The notes under the pieces: model-generated
What the model was told of the DNA's origin: nothing
Databases searched by the model: none
The model's input: only the letters and a program-made list of their open reading frames with translations
Translations under genes and position numbers: made by a program
Assembly (NCBI GenBank): GCA_958477465.1
Contig: CAUEFX010000007.1
Coordinates: 46,720-110,719 of the forward strand
Direction: 5' to 3'
Length of the DNA: 64,000 bases
Origin: an uncultured Bacteroides sp.
GTDB lineage: Bacteria; Bacteroidota; Bacteroidia; Bacteroidales; Bacteroidaceae
Part shown: piece by piece, positions 42,250 through 51,767 of the stretch
How positions within the stretch are numbered: position 1 is the first letter of the stretch
Layout: each line of letters opens with the position of its first letter

Positions 42250-44241
42250 ATGAAAACAACAAAAAAAGTAACCGTATCTGCCATTCTGACCGCCGCTCTT
42301 TGTTGGAATATAAATGCCAAGCCTGTATTACCGGCAGTATTTTCCGACAATATGGTATTGCAACAGCAAACCCAAGTTCCGATATGGGGACAAGCAAGTA
42401 AGGGGAAAAAGGTAAAACTCACCGCTTCATGGGACGGAAAAACCTATCTCGCCCCTACCGACTCCGAAGGGAACTGGAAAATCGAGATTCAGACACCTGC
42501 CGCCGGCGGGCCCTACAACATCAGCATTTCAGACGGCAAAGAAATCAAGCTGTCCAATGTCATGATTGGAGAAGTATGGATATGTTCCGGACAGTCCAAT
42601 ATGGAGATGCCCATAAAAGGATGGGGAAAAGTCATGAATTTCCAACAAGAGATAGATCAGGCCAATCACCCCGATATCCGTTTATATCAGGTGAAGAAGA
42701 CCGTCAGCCCCGTTCCTCTTACAGGGGGAGAGAGTACGATGGGAGGATGGCAGAACTGCTCTCCGAAAACCGTGGAAGAGTTCTCGGCCGTAGCGTACTT
42801 CTTTGCCCGCGAATTAAACCAGAAGCTGAACGTGCCCGTAGGTGTGATCGATGTGACGTGGGGAGGAACTCCGGCAGAGAGCTGGACAAGCGGTAAAACG
42901 CTGGAAATCATGCGGGAGTTTCACGAGCCGTTAGCGCTCACCCAGAAAGCAGAGGAGAATATGTCGGAAGCGATGGCCATATACAACCGGATGATGGACG
43001 AATGGGAGACACAAGTCAGACAAAAAGATCCGGGATACAGCAACGGACAGCCGTTATGGGCAGAAGCCGATTACGATGCTCCCTCATGGGGCACCATACA
43101 GTTTCCAGGATACATAGAAGAACAGGTCGACCCCGGTTTTGAAGGATTCATCTGGCTACGGCGCGAAATAGAGCTGACGGATGAATGGCTAAAGCGCGAC
43201 CTGAAAGTAGAATTAAATCAAATCGATGATGATGACATAACCTACTTCAACGGACATGAGATAGGGCGGACCTACGGCATCGGCACCGTGCGCCATTACA
43301 CCATTCCGCGCAATCTGTTGAAAAAGGGGAAAAACGTATTAACCATCCGCTTAGGAGACACCGGAGGACAGAGCGGTATTCCGGGAGATGCCTCCATGCT
43401 TTATGTGACAAACGGTAAAAAGCGAATATCTCTGGCAGGGGAATGGAAACAGAAAATCAGTATTTTCAATAAGAACGAAGTACCGCAACAACCGCTGTCT
43501 TTCCAGACATGCCAGTACTACCCGACAGTTCTATACAACGGAATGCTGCATCCGCTTATCCCGTTCGGAATAAAGGGAGCCATCTGGTATCAAGGAGAAG
43601 CCAATGCAGACCGGGCCTACCAATACCGCGACCTGTTTCCTTTGATGATTCGCGACTGGCGTGCTAAATGGAACAAGAATTTCCCATTCTATTTCGTACA
43701 GTTGGCCAACTTCATGCAACGTTCCGAGCAACCGGAAGAATCGGCCTGGGCCGAACTGCGTGAAGCTCAAACGCAAACCTTAAACCTGGAGAATACGGGA
43801 ATGGCCGTTACCATCGACATAGGTGATGCCAATGACATCCATCCCAAAAACAAACAGGAGGTAGGACGCCGTCTCTCCCTAATCGCCCTCAACCAGACGT
43901 ATGGAAAAGGAAACAGTTATTCCGGTCCTATCTACAGTCGCATGCAGCTGAGAAACAATGAGATAGAGATATCCTTCGAGCACACAGACGGTTCACTGGT
44001 TGCTCAGGGCGGCGAACTGAAAGGGTTTACGATTGCCGGAACAGACCATATATTCTATCCCGCCAAAGCCAGAATAGCCGGTGACAAGGTCATTGTCTAT
44101 TCCGAGAAAGTATCTTTCCCGATAGCCGTACGCTATGGTTGGGCCAACAATCCGGAATGTAATCTATACAACAAAGCCGGACTGCCGGCATCTCCCTTCC
44201 GTACAGATGACTGGCCGGGAGTAACCCAATCTCGCAGATGA
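42250..44241 (+). CDS. Sialate O-acetylesterase-like carbohydrate esterase
   Basis: 663 residues. Signal peptide (1-24), an Ig-like N-terminal strand region (FSDNMVLQQQTQVPIWG), and an SGNH hydrolase with the Ser in CSGQSNMEMP (near 118) and the Asp/His pair in DIGDANDIHPKN (near 525-536). The SGNH domain is split by an inserted GH2-like sugar-binding beta-sandwich (about 290-400; WLRREIELTDEW, YFNGHEIG), a layout common in this esterase group. The family removes acetyl groups from sialic acid or plant and microbial polysaccharides. With no sialidase in the window, deacetylation of the PUL glycan is more likely (inference). It is in an operon with the upstream GH2. Confidence 0.88.
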   Translation: MKTTKKVTVSAILTAALCWNINAKPVLPAVFSDNMVLQQQTQVPIWGQASKGKKVKLTASWDGKTYLAPTDSEGNWKIEIQTPAAGGPYNISISDGKEIKLSNVMIGEVWICSGQSNMEMPIKGWGKVMNFQQEIDQANHPDIRLYQVKKTVSPVPLTGGESTMGGWQNCSPKTVEEFSAVAYFFARELNQKLNVPVGVIDVTWGGTPAESWTSGKTLEIMREFHEPLALTQKAEENMSEAMAIYNRMMDEWETQVRQKDPGYSNGQPLWAEADYDAPSWGTIQFPGYIEEQVDPGFEGFIWLRREIELTDEWLKRDLKVELNQIDDDDITYFNGHEIGRTYGIGTVRHYTIPRNLLKKGKNVLTIRLGDTGGQSGIPGDASMLYVTNGKKRISLAGEWKQKISIFNKNEVPQQPLSFQTCQYYPTVLYNGMLHPLIPFGIKGAIWYQGEANADRAYQYRDLFPLMIRDWRAKWNKNFPFYFVQLANFMQRSEQPEESAWAELREAQTQTLNLENTGMAVTIDIGDANDIHPKNKQEVGRRLSLIALNQTYGKGNSYSGPIYSRMQLRNNEIEISFEHTDGSLVAQGGELKGFTIAGTDHIFYPAKARIAGDKVIVYSEKVSFPIAVRYGWANNPECNLYNKAGLPASPFRTDDWPGVTQSRR

Positions 44242-44271
44242 CAAGATCAAAAGGCTTTTAGAGCCTGCTCC

Positions 44272-44388
44272 GGGTTTCCTCTCAAAAGCATTCATCCTGC
44301 CTTGAGCCTTGCAATGGGCAGTCAACAGGCGATCGCAATCGTAACCGGTTTTCCTCTCAAAAGTATTCATCCTGCTTTGAGAGGAAAA
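44272..44388. repeat. Pair of 35-bp direct repeats, the second forming a hairpin
   Basis: Copies at 44272-44306 and 44347-44381 share TTTCCTCTCAAAAG and ATTCATCCTGC with few differences. The second extends into a 13-bp stem (TTTTCCTCTCAAA/TTTGAGAGGAAAA, 44349-44388). They lie between the convergent esterase and GH127 genes, so they probably form part of a terminator region. Confidence 0.65.
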
Positions 44389-44444
44389 TGACAAATACAG
44401 AAGCTGAAAGCCCCTAAAGACTGAGTGGAACCCCTAAAAAACGA

Positions 44445-44486
44445 GGGTGTATCAAAATGTCCATTTGATACACCCCTCCATTTTTT
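44445..44486. terminator. Bidirectional intrinsic terminator between convergent genes
   Basis: Stem GGGTGTATCAAA (44445-44456)/TTTGATACACCC (44464-44475) with a 7-base loop, flanked by T6 on the plus strand (ATTTTTT) and by a T run on the minus strand. It serves the esterase (plus) and GH127 (minus). Confidence 0.85.
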
Positions 44487-44504
44487 ACGACCTTCTTATA
44501 CCGC

Positions 44505-47500
44505 CTATACCACGATCTTCACGGCACAGGAATCATTCTCATTTTTCGATTGATAACGAAGGATATACACTCCTTTGGACAAGCTCTTATCCAAAGTCCA
44601 CTCGTTGCATTTTTCGATAAAGTGCTGATAAATCAACCGCCCTTCGGGCGTATACACAGCAATATCGCCACAAAGAGGCTTTCCCGGATTGCGCAGTACA
44701 ATGCCGGACTTATCCCGATAAGCTACGAAAGAGGATTCCCCATCGTTTCCGATTGCATTCACACCGACAGATTTTGATTTTGACAGCGTATATGCATAAA
44801 ACAGCCCTCCTGCCTTCGAATTATTCACTCCCTGAAGGGAAATTTCAATTTCACTCTTGCCTGCAGTCAAATTCTCCGGTATCTCATAAAGCACATCGAA
44901 CATCTCATCCGGCCGGTTCAGATACAGTTCCTGAAAGGCCAGCAATGTATTCTCGGCCAGCACGTTGAACTGCCTTTTTTCGCCCTCTCCTCCCCAATAG
45001 GAAAGTAAAAGAGACACCGGAGCATCCTCAGCACATTTCATCTTGAAGGACAACTCACCATTTCCTGTTGAATCGACCCACGGATGCCCTCTGTGCACCC
45101 CGGAAGAGCCGTCACTCTTAAATCCGTGTCTATTCAAATAAGAAGTTTTAGGGAGCAGATAATCCAAGACAGTAAACTCCTGTTCAGAGACCTCCTTTTT
45201 CAGCATCATCCGTGCGAAGAAAATACCTCCCGCCTTGTTGTTCTGATAAGCGCGCAACTTGACAGTCACCTTGTCTTTTCCTTGCAGCAAATGGAAAGGA
45301 ATCGCATAACGTCTGTCAAAATATTCATTCGGCTTGCTCGCCGTCAGTTCCTCCACAGCAATCACTTCATTGTTTACCAAAATATCAAACTTACGGTTTC
45401 CTCCATCGCTTCCCCAATAAGTCAGAAGCAGTTCGGCCGGCAACTTCGAGTTGACTTTCATCGTGAAAGAGAAATATCCGCCGTCAGAATCACACCATTT
45501 TTTGCCTAAAGCGCCGTCTCCCCGAGCTACATTCGTACCCCTGAAATCATGGTCCACTTCATCCTGCTGCTCATTGGGACGGAATACGTCGAGTGTCAGT
45601 CTTTCCAGTTCCCTTTCCGCTTCCGCTTCTTTCTCATACTCCTCTTTTATGCTCTCCCATTCGTCGGGCTGGTAACAATCGAAATAAACCGCATAATATC
45701 CCTTATACTTTTTATAGAAAGGAATCATGTCTATTGAAGCCGGGAAACCGGCAGTCGCTTTAAAAGTGCCCTCTTTCTCGTCAATCGGCTTCATCCATGT
45801 ATCTATGCCTTGATTCTTCTCTTCCAGGAAGACGATTTTCTTATCCTGCGGATTCCTTTCACCGGCCAGGACAATCGGACCGTTCAAGAATGCCGCCTTA
45901 TGATCGTCTCCGATAAGTTTCTCTTTACGAAGGCTTTTCACCATCTCGACTTCCAACTTATCCCCTTCTTTCCAAACCCGTTTCACAGTGACATAAGATC
46001 CCGGCTTTTCCGATATTTGCTGCTGCTGCTCACCATTGATCATTATCCGATAACCCGCCGTAGCCCACTCCGGATAGCGGATATGCAAGGCAACCTCTTT
46101 CGGTTCAGAGCAATGAATAAGTAATTGCGTCCGGTCGGAATCGGGGAAACCGGTCTGTTGAACCACCTTCATGCCCATTCTCTTCCAATCCAGCTCCGAT
46201 GCAATAAACAGGTTGACATACAGATCATTCTCATTCTCAGAGTAAATGCCCTCTGCGTACTTCACATGATTTTCAAAGCCAGTGCCGACACAACACCAGA
46301 AGCTATGTTCGGGAGTTGAAAAACTCTTATAAGAGTCATAGCCCAAGGGTTGGTAATAGACCACCATTCCGGTTTCAGGGTTCTGTGAAGCCAGGATATG
46401 ATTATACAAAGCCCGTTCGTAAAAATCCATATATTCCGCTTCCGGGTTCCAGGCAAACAGGTGGCGGGTCAGTTTCAGCATGTTGTATGTATTACACGTT
46501 TCGGTAGTCTTGTCGGAGAGCGATAGTTTCCCCAACTCTTCAAAATGCTCATGGTCACTGTTGCCGCCAATGCAGTAAGAACGATTGTCATGCACCGTTT
46601 TCCAGAAGAATGTAGGTATGGTATGGTTTTTATCTTCCGCTCCCACCTCGTAGGCACGGGCAGCGCCCACAATCTTGGGTATCTGGGTATTGGCATGCAA
46701 TCCTGCCAATTGGTCTTTCCTCTGCGACAACGGATCCAAGACCTGCTTATGGTAAAATTTCTCGGCCAAAGCCAGATGTTCGGGCTTTCCGGAAATGGCA
46801 TACACGTTGTATAGCGCATCGTTCATTCCTCCCGTTTCGCAATAAATCATCCGTTGCCATTGAGCATCGGTCAGGGACTTGAATTTCTCGCAGGCCCAAT
46901 CGGTCAGCGCGAGTACAATCTCTTTCGCCACCTCATTGCCCGTATACAAGTAAGTGTCAATGAGTCCGGCCCACAATTTATGAAGATTGTACCAAGGCAC
47001 CCAAATGCCGTTCAGCCACCCGGTATTGGCATCTATCTTGCCCTGCACCACATCATTCCACAACTGTTCTCCACCGGGTATCGCATCCACATAACCGGTA
47101 CCCCTTGCCAACTGGCATTTTCTCAGTTCGTCAATGCTATACTTCACTTTTTCAAGCACTTCCGTATCGCCGGTTGCTGCATAAAGCATGGACATGGCCG
47201 AAAGATAATGTCCGAAACAAAAGCCGCTTTGAGTCGAGTTTTCCCAGCCGTCATACAAATCCCCTTTCACGGGCAACCCGGCATTTTCATGAAACCGGTG
47301 CAAGAAACGATCGGGTTGGAGAGACAACAGCCACTTTCTATCAGCCTCCATGGCCGATTTAAAAGGACCATCCAATAGACGCACCTGCGTGAGTGATACA
47401 GGGTACGCTTTTATTTCTATCTGCGGACGGACAGCCATCCGCGTTTCATTCATCAACGGGACATAGCTCTGAGCTTGCAACCCCGTCAGAGAGAGTCCGA

Positions 47501-47531
47501 ATGCCAGACTCATAATAATTCTTTTATTCAT
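44505..47531 (-). CDS. GH127-family glycosidase (beta-L-arabinofuranosidase-like)
   Basis: 1008 residues from the ATG at 47531, which begins a signal peptide; an upstream start at 47585 would add 18 non-signal residues. The GH127 (formerly DUF1680) catalytic barrel spans about 35-660. Its zinc/thiolate site is visible: Glu and Cys in TTETCNTYN (near 344-346) and the Cys pair in FWCCVGTG (near 411), matching the Glu-Cys-Cys-Cys set of characterised GH127 enzymes. Then come two related beta-sandwich domains (about 690-800 and 820-920, each with LLSYWG or LLTYWG) and a C-terminal sorting-like tail (GVYILRYQ). Characterised GH127 enzymes act on beta-L-arabinofuranose, and some on RG-II sugars; the target here is unknown. 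Last gene of the 53275-44505 operon. Confidence 0.88.
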   Translation of the reverse strand: MNKRIIMSLAFGLSLTGLQAQSYVPLMNETRMAVRPQIEIKAYPVSLTQVRLLDGPFKSAMEADRKWLLSLQPDRFLHRFHENAGLPVKGDLYDGWENSTQSGFCFGHYLSAMSMLYAATGDTEVLEKVKYSIDELRKCQLARGTGYVDAIPGGEQLWNDVVQGKIDANTGWLNGIWVPWYNLHKLWAGLIDTYLYTGNEVAKEIVLALTDWACEKFKSLTDAQWQRMIYCETGGMNDALYNVYAISGKPEHLALAEKFYHKQVLDPLSQRKDQLAGLHANTQIPKIVGAARAYEVGAEDKNHTIPTFFWKTVHDNRSYCIGGNSDHEHFEELGKLSLSDKTTETCNTYNMLKLTRHLFAWNPEAEYMDFYERALYNHILASQNPETGMVVYYQPLGYDSYKSFSTPEHSFWCCVGTGFENHVKYAEGIYSENENDLYVNLFIASELDWKRMGMKVVQQTGFPDSDRTQLLIHCSEPKEVALHIRYPEWATAGYRIMINGEQQQQISEKPGSYVTVKRVWKEGDKLEVEMVKSLRKEKLIGDDHKAAFLNGPIVLAGERNPQDKKIVFLEEKNQGIDTWMKPIDEKEGTFKATAGFPASIDMIPFYKKYKGYYAVYFDCYQPDEWESIKEEYEKEAEAERELERLTLDVFRPNEQQDEVDHDFRGTNVARGDGALGKKWCDSDGGYFSFTMKVNSKLPAELLLTYWGSDGGNRKFDILVNNEVIAVEELTASKPNEYFDRRYAIPFHLLQGKDKVTVKLRAYQNNKAGGIFFARMMLKKEVSEQEFTVLDYLLPKTSYLNRHGFKSDGSSGVHRGHPWVDSTGNGELSFKMKCAEDAPVSLLLSYWGGEGEKRQFNVLAENTLLAFQELYLNRPDEMFDVLYEIPENLTAGKSEIEISLQGVNNSKAGGLFYAYTLSKSKSVGVNAIGNDGESSFVAYRDKSGIVLRNPGKPLCGDIAVYTPEGRLIYQHFIEKCNEWTLDKSLSKGVYILRYQSKNENDSCAVKIVV

Positions 47532-47546
47532 AGTATGAAAGGTATT

Positions 47547-47593
47547 GTGACCGATTCGACCAACAATCATCAGCCATTGACCCAACCGGTCAC
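47547..47593 (-). other. Intercistronic dyad between GH3 and GH127
   Basis: GTGACCG (47547-47553) and CGGTCAC (47587-47593) can pair across a 33-base loop. Weak evidence; possible mRNA element. Confidence 0.25.
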
Positions 47594-47622
47594 TTGTTAA
47601 ACTACTTTATTTCAATTCATTA

Positions 47623-50085
47623 TCACAAAATGCGTACATCTTTCTGCAAACGGATATCGCAGGAAGAGAATCCTGCCATGATATGATAATTACCCTTATC
47701 CTGCAAGAAGCCCTTGGCTGCGATGCTGTAATAAGTGAAAGCATCCTTAGAGAGAGTCATCTTCACTTCAGCCGATTCTCCTGCTTTCAGGAAGACCTTT
47801 TTGAATTGCTTCAGCTCTTTTGCGGGACGCTCTACGATACCTCCCTCTTTTCCTACATACAACTGTACCACCTGTGCACCATCACGTTTTCCGGTATTGG
47901 TCAGCTTGCATGTCACCTCCACAGAGCCGTCGGCTGCCGGTTGGAAAACCGTCAGGTCGGAAAGACGGAAATCGGTATAAGACAAGCCGTAACCGAAAGG
48001 ATACTGCACCTCGCGCTTCAATTTATCATAACCGCGGTAACCGATAAAGATACCTTCCGTGTAAGCCACATGCTTGTCGCCATCCGGATCATAATAGCTG
48101 TCGTAAGCCGGGTTGTCTTCCCAACGTTTCTCGAAAGTCATCGGCAATTTTCCGGAAGGATTCACATTTCCGAAAAGGATGTCGGCAACAGCCGTACCGC
48201 TCTCCTGACCGGCATACCATCCCCACAGCAAGCCTTTCAATCCCGGCTCCCATGATTGCATCTCCACATTTCCTCCTGCATTCACCACGCCTACTACCGG
48301 TTTCTTACATTTCAGTGCACGGGCAATCATTTTAGCATCGGCATCGGGCAGTGCGAAAGTACGGTCGGCACCTTCCCCTTCCGTATCCGAAGTATGTCCG
48401 AAACAGGCAATTACCATGTCTGCACGGTTCAGCCGCTCTACAAAAGCATCCTGTTTCTTATCTTTATACTCCCAGATCAAAGCAGCGGCAGCTCCGCCAC
48501 CTTCCTGAAAATACTCAAAACGTATGTCATACTCCTTGCCGGCTTCCAGTCTCTTTTTCACGGAAGAGTTACGGAAACTGCCGATCTTCCACTCGTCGGC
48601 CACCAGCTCGTTGTCAATAAACAGACGGTAACCGTCGTCACCACCTACCGAGAATTCATATTCTCCCGTAGCATCAGGGCGTATCACACCCGACCATCTT
48701 ACGGAATAGTTCTCTTTACCGAGTCCTTCTATCCCTGTACCTTTCGTCCAGGAGTAGTTGATTTTGTTTTCCGTACGTTCGAGAACCGGTTTTCCGGACA
48801 GATTCTTATTATTAAAATAAGCGGCCTGCAAACCTTTCTCACCGGAACGTGTATACATAATCTCGGGTAAGAAATCGAGCTCATCCACATAAGCCACATT
48901 CACCTGATGTTTGGCAGCTTCTTTTTGAATACCGTCGAACATGCTTACATAATGGAACGGATTTACAGAACCGCTACCACCACCGTGTACATATCCGTGA
49001 GCGTTTTTACCGACCACAACAATGTTTTTCACCTTTTTCGTGTTAATAGGAAGGGTATTCTGCGTATTTTTCAACAGAACGACACCCTCTCTTGCCACAT
49101 TCAATGCCACTTCTACAGACTTCGGGTCGTCCAGCGGGATATTCTTATCCGCTTTCAGTCCGTTCTGAAAATCAAATGCGATCATCACGCGCAAGATATG
49201 ACGCACCATTTCATCGATCATCCCGATGGTGATGTCACCCGTTTTCAGATAATAAGCAAGCTCTTCCGGTTTTCTCGTTCCGCCCGGCATCTCCAGATCG
49301 AGTCCTCCCTTTACTGCCGGAATGCAATGGTGGGCAGATCCCCAGTCGGACATAACCAGACCGTTGAATCCCCATTCGTTTCTCAAGACATCTTTCAGCA
49401 ACCAAGGAGACTCAGTTGTATAAACACCGTTAATCAAGTTATAGCTGGACATCACAGACGCAACTCCTGCTTCTTGAACAGCAGACTTGAATGCCGGGAA
49501 GTAGATTTCGTGCAATGCTCTTTCATCGATGTCATTGCTTATTTCATGCCTGTCATAGTCGGAATTATTGGCAGAGAAGTGTTTGACAACAGCCATGATT
49601 CCCTGATCCTGTACCCCTTTTATATATCCCGTAGAGGTACGTGCCGCCAGGAAAGGGTCTTCGCCCATATATTCGAAATTACGGCCGCACATGGGGGCGC
49701 GGTATATATTTACAGCCGGACCCAAAAGTACGTTGATGCCTCTGGCTTTGCAATCACGTCCCAAAGACTTGCCATATTCATAAGCGAGGTCTTCATTCCA
49801 GGTAGCAGCCAGCAATACTGTAGCCGGATAAGCTGTAGACTCGCCATGCGTGCCCAGTCCTTGCGGACCGTCGGACATCTTCATGCGGGGGATTCCCAGA
49901 CGGTCGATGTTTCTTGTATACATCCAATCGACTCCGCCGATAAAAGACAGCTTCTCTTCCACTGCCATTTTCTTCAAAATTTCATCCGCCTTTCTATCGG
50001 CATCAGAAGTGTACCACTTCTGCGCCATACCGTAAAAAGGGGTCAAAGCAAATAAAAAAAAGACTGCAATTTTACGCAATTTCAT
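47623..50085 (-). CDS. GH3 beta-glycosidase with PA14 insert
   Basis: 820 residues. Signal peptide (1-21), GH3 N-terminal barrel (about 28-310) with nucleophile Asp in VMSDWGS (near 246), GH3 C-terminal alpha/beta domain split by a PA14 module (about 415-545; YEFSVGGDDGYRLFIDNEL), and a fibronectin III-like domain (about 715-810). PA14 inserts in GH3 shape substrate choice and occur in beta-glucosidases and related enzymes. No C-terminal sorting tail, so a periplasmic location is likely. The core (WMYT, MKMSDGPQG, AGGxVEMQSW) resembles the multimodular GH3 at the left edge, suggesting a duplication. In an operon with GH125 upstream and GH127 downstream. Confidence 0.93.
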   Translation of the reverse strand: MKLRKIAVFFLFALTPFYGMAQKWYTSDADRKADEILKKMAVEEKLSFIGGVDWMYTRNIDRLGIPRMKMSDGPQGLGTHGESTAYPATVLLAATWNEDLAYEYGKSLGRDCKARGINVLLGPAVNIYRAPMCGRNFEYMGEDPFLAARTSTGYIKGVQDQGIMAVVKHFSANNSDYDRHEISNDIDERALHEIYFPAFKSAVQEAGVASVMSSYNLINGVYTTESPWLLKDVLRNEWGFNGLVMSDWGSAHHCIPAVKGGLDLEMPGGTRKPEELAYYLKTGDITIGMIDEMVRHILRVMIAFDFQNGLKADKNIPLDDPKSVEVALNVAREGVVLLKNTQNTLPINTKKVKNIVVVGKNAHGYVHGGGSGSVNPFHYVSMFDGIQKEAAKHQVNVAYVDELDFLPEIMYTRSGEKGLQAAYFNNKNLSGKPVLERTENKINYSWTKGTGIEGLGKENYSVRWSGVIRPDATGEYEFSVGGDDGYRLFIDNELVADEWKIGSFRNSSVKKRLEAGKEYDIRFEYFQEGGGAAAALIWEYKDKKQDAFVERLNRADMVIACFGHTSDTEGEGADRTFALPDADAKMIARALKCKKPVVGVVNAGGNVEMQSWEPGLKGLLWGWYAGQESGTAVADILFGNVNPSGKLPMTFEKRWEDNPAYDSYYDPDGDKHVAYTEGIFIGYRGYDKLKREVQYPFGYGLSYTDFRLSDLTVFQPAADGSVEVTCKLTNTGKRDGAQVVQLYVGKEGGIVERPAKELKQFKKVFLKAGESAEVKMTLSKDAFTYYSIAAKGFLQDKGNYHIMAGFSSCDIRLQKDVRIL

Positions 50086-50140
50086 ACTGTTTCGTGTTAT
50101 TCTGTTTCTGATTGATTTATATCCTTCGTTATCAAAACAA

Positions 50141-50170
50141 GCAACCGGGAGTTTTCACACTCCCAGTTGC
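50141..50170 (-). terminator. Strong hairpin downstream of GH125
   Basis: 12-bp stem GCAACTGGGAGT/ACTCCCGGTTGC (minus strand) with a 6-base loop, followed by TTGTTTTG. It lies between GH125 and GH3 and may partially terminate, lowering the distal genes. Confidence 0.65.
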
Positions 50171-50174
50171 CTGC

Positions 50175-50292
50175 AAACTGTTTATTATATACTGTTCCGG
50201 TTTATTGTATGCCGTACAGAACGGTTGCACACGATTCTGTTTACTGTAACCGTCCCGAACAGTTGCATACGGTTCCTGTTTATTGTATACTG
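50175..50292. repeat. Degenerate ~20-bp tandem array overlapping the end of the GH125 gene
   Basis: Six units start at 50175, 50195, 50215, 50235 (18 bp), 50253 and 50273. One type resembles TTTATTGTATACTG, the other ACGGTTGCACACGA; units 3-4 and 5-6 form a 38-40 bp higher-order repeat. The last unit includes the GH125 stop codon and its final codons. Confidence 0.65.
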
Positions 50293-51749
50293 TTCAGCAA
50301 ATCTGTTTTTCCTTCATTCACCAGTTTCAGGATCAGCTCACCGAACAAAGTGTTCTGCCAAGCGAACCATGCACGGGTAAAGTTAGCAGGATCATCTTTA
50401 TGGAAAGATTCATGCATGAATCCGGTGCCGGCATCCGTATTCATCAGCATTTTGACGCAAGCCTTTATCTCCTCGTCATTCTGGCTGGTAAATGCCTTCA
50501 TCATAATACTCATCGGCCATACCATATCATATCCGATGTGCGGACCGCCGATTCCCTCGCCGGCTTTACCTTTGAAGAAATAAGGATTGTCCTCACTCCA
50601 TACAAAACGGCGTGTGTTCTGATAAATCGGATCATTTATATCCACATCACCCAAGTAAGGCATTGCCAGCAAGCTGGGCACATTGGCATCATCCATCAAG
50701 AAATGATTGCCGAAACCATCTACTTCAAAGGCATAGATCGTGCCGTATTTAGGATGATTGTAAGTAGCGTACTTCTTCAAAGCCGTTTCCACTTCCTGTG
50801 CCAGATCGGTGCACTGCTGTGCCAGATTGGCATCATGATTCACAGCCGTCAGTATCTCGGCAGCTTTCCGCAATGAAGACACGGCAAAGAAGTTGGAAGG
50901 AACCAGGAATTGCAAAGTAGTAGCATCATCCGAAGGACGGAAGCAGGAGACGATCAATCCCACCGGATTGACAGGAGCGCCCAAACCGTTGTTGTTCAGT
51001 GTATCGAGAGCACGCTCCGTGCGGCGTTGGAATTTATAATAGTCTACTTTCCCCTTACGTTGCTGTTCCTTGAATGTTTTCAGAACATTCGTGATAGCCT
51101 GTATCCATTCACTGTCAAATACACTGGCATCACCGGTTTCTTTCCAGTATTGATAAGCCAGACGTAGAGGATAGCAAAGAGAATCGATTTCCCACTTACG
51201 TTCATGAAGTTCCGGTTTCATGTCTGTCAGGTCCGACATCCAGTCGCCTCCCGTAGCGCCATCATTGAATGCATTGGCATAGGGATCGATATTGATGCAT
51301 TTAAACTGGCGGCGGATAACCCCTTCGAGCATCTTCTTCAGTTCGGGATCTTTATTAGCCAACTGTACATAAGGCCATACCTGCGCACCGGAGTCACGCA
51401 ACCACATGGCGTGAATATCTCCCGTATATACAAAGGTGTCCGGCTTGCCGTCGGTTGTCCGATAGTGTACGGTTGTCTCAAGCGTGTTCGGGAAACAGTT
51501 TTCGAACATCCAAGCCAGTTTCTGGTTGGTCAACAGTTTCTTTACGCGCAGAATCTCAGCCTCAACAGCTTTCGAAGTAAACAATCTCTTCTTTACAGGC
51601 GGACGGTTGGATTTATATGCCGCAGCCAAGCTGGCATGATTCACAACGGCCGTATTATCATTTGCTACGACAAAATCGGCTGCTTTTGCAGAATTCCCCA
51701 TCACCAATGCGGCTGCAATCGCCCACAAACTAATGTTTCTGTTTTTCAT
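50280..51749 (-). CDS. GH125 exo-alpha-1,6-mannosidase
   Basis: 489 residues, one (alpha/alpha)6 domain after a signal peptide (1-23). Family blocks are present: VYTGDIHAMWLRDSGAQVWPY (about 107-127), the ATGGDWMSDLTDMKPELHERKW region and GFMHESFHKDDPANFTRAWFAW near the C-terminus. Length is normal for the family. GH125 enzymes are inverting, metal-independent exo-alpha-1,6-mannosidases, periplasmic in Bacteroides, that finish backbone fragments made by GH76. The gene starts 18 bp after the GH76 lipoprotein gene, so the two are translationally close. Its final codons lie in the tandem array described separately. Confidence 0.94.
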   Translation of the reverse strand: MKNRNISLWAIAAALVMGNSAKAADFVVANDNTAVVNHASLAAAYKSNRPPVKKRLFTSKAVEAEILRVKKLLTNQKLAWMFENCFPNTLETTVHYRTTDGKPDTFVYTGDIHAMWLRDSGAQVWPYVQLANKDPELKKMLEGVIRRQFKCINIDPYANAFNDGATGGDWMSDLTDMKPELHERKWEIDSLCYPLRLAYQYWKETGDASVFDSEWIQAITNVLKTFKEQQRKGKVDYYKFQRRTERALDTLNNNGLGAPVNPVGLIVSCFRPSDDATTLQFLVPSNFFAVSSLRKAAEILTAVNHDANLAQQCTDLAQEVETALKKYATYNHPKYGTIYAFEVDGFGNHFLMDDANVPSLLAMPYLGDVDINDPIYQNTRRFVWSEDNPYFFKGKAGEGIGGPHIGYDMVWPMSIMMKAFTSQNDEEIKACVKMLMNTDAGTGFMHESFHKDDPANFTRAWFAWQNTLFGELILKLVNEGKTDLLNSIQ

Positions 51750-51767
51750 GTTTCTTATTATTATAGT

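Noticed and set aside
47532..47585. 18-residue N-terminal extension of GH127
   Set aside because: The signal peptide begins at the internal ATG at 47531.
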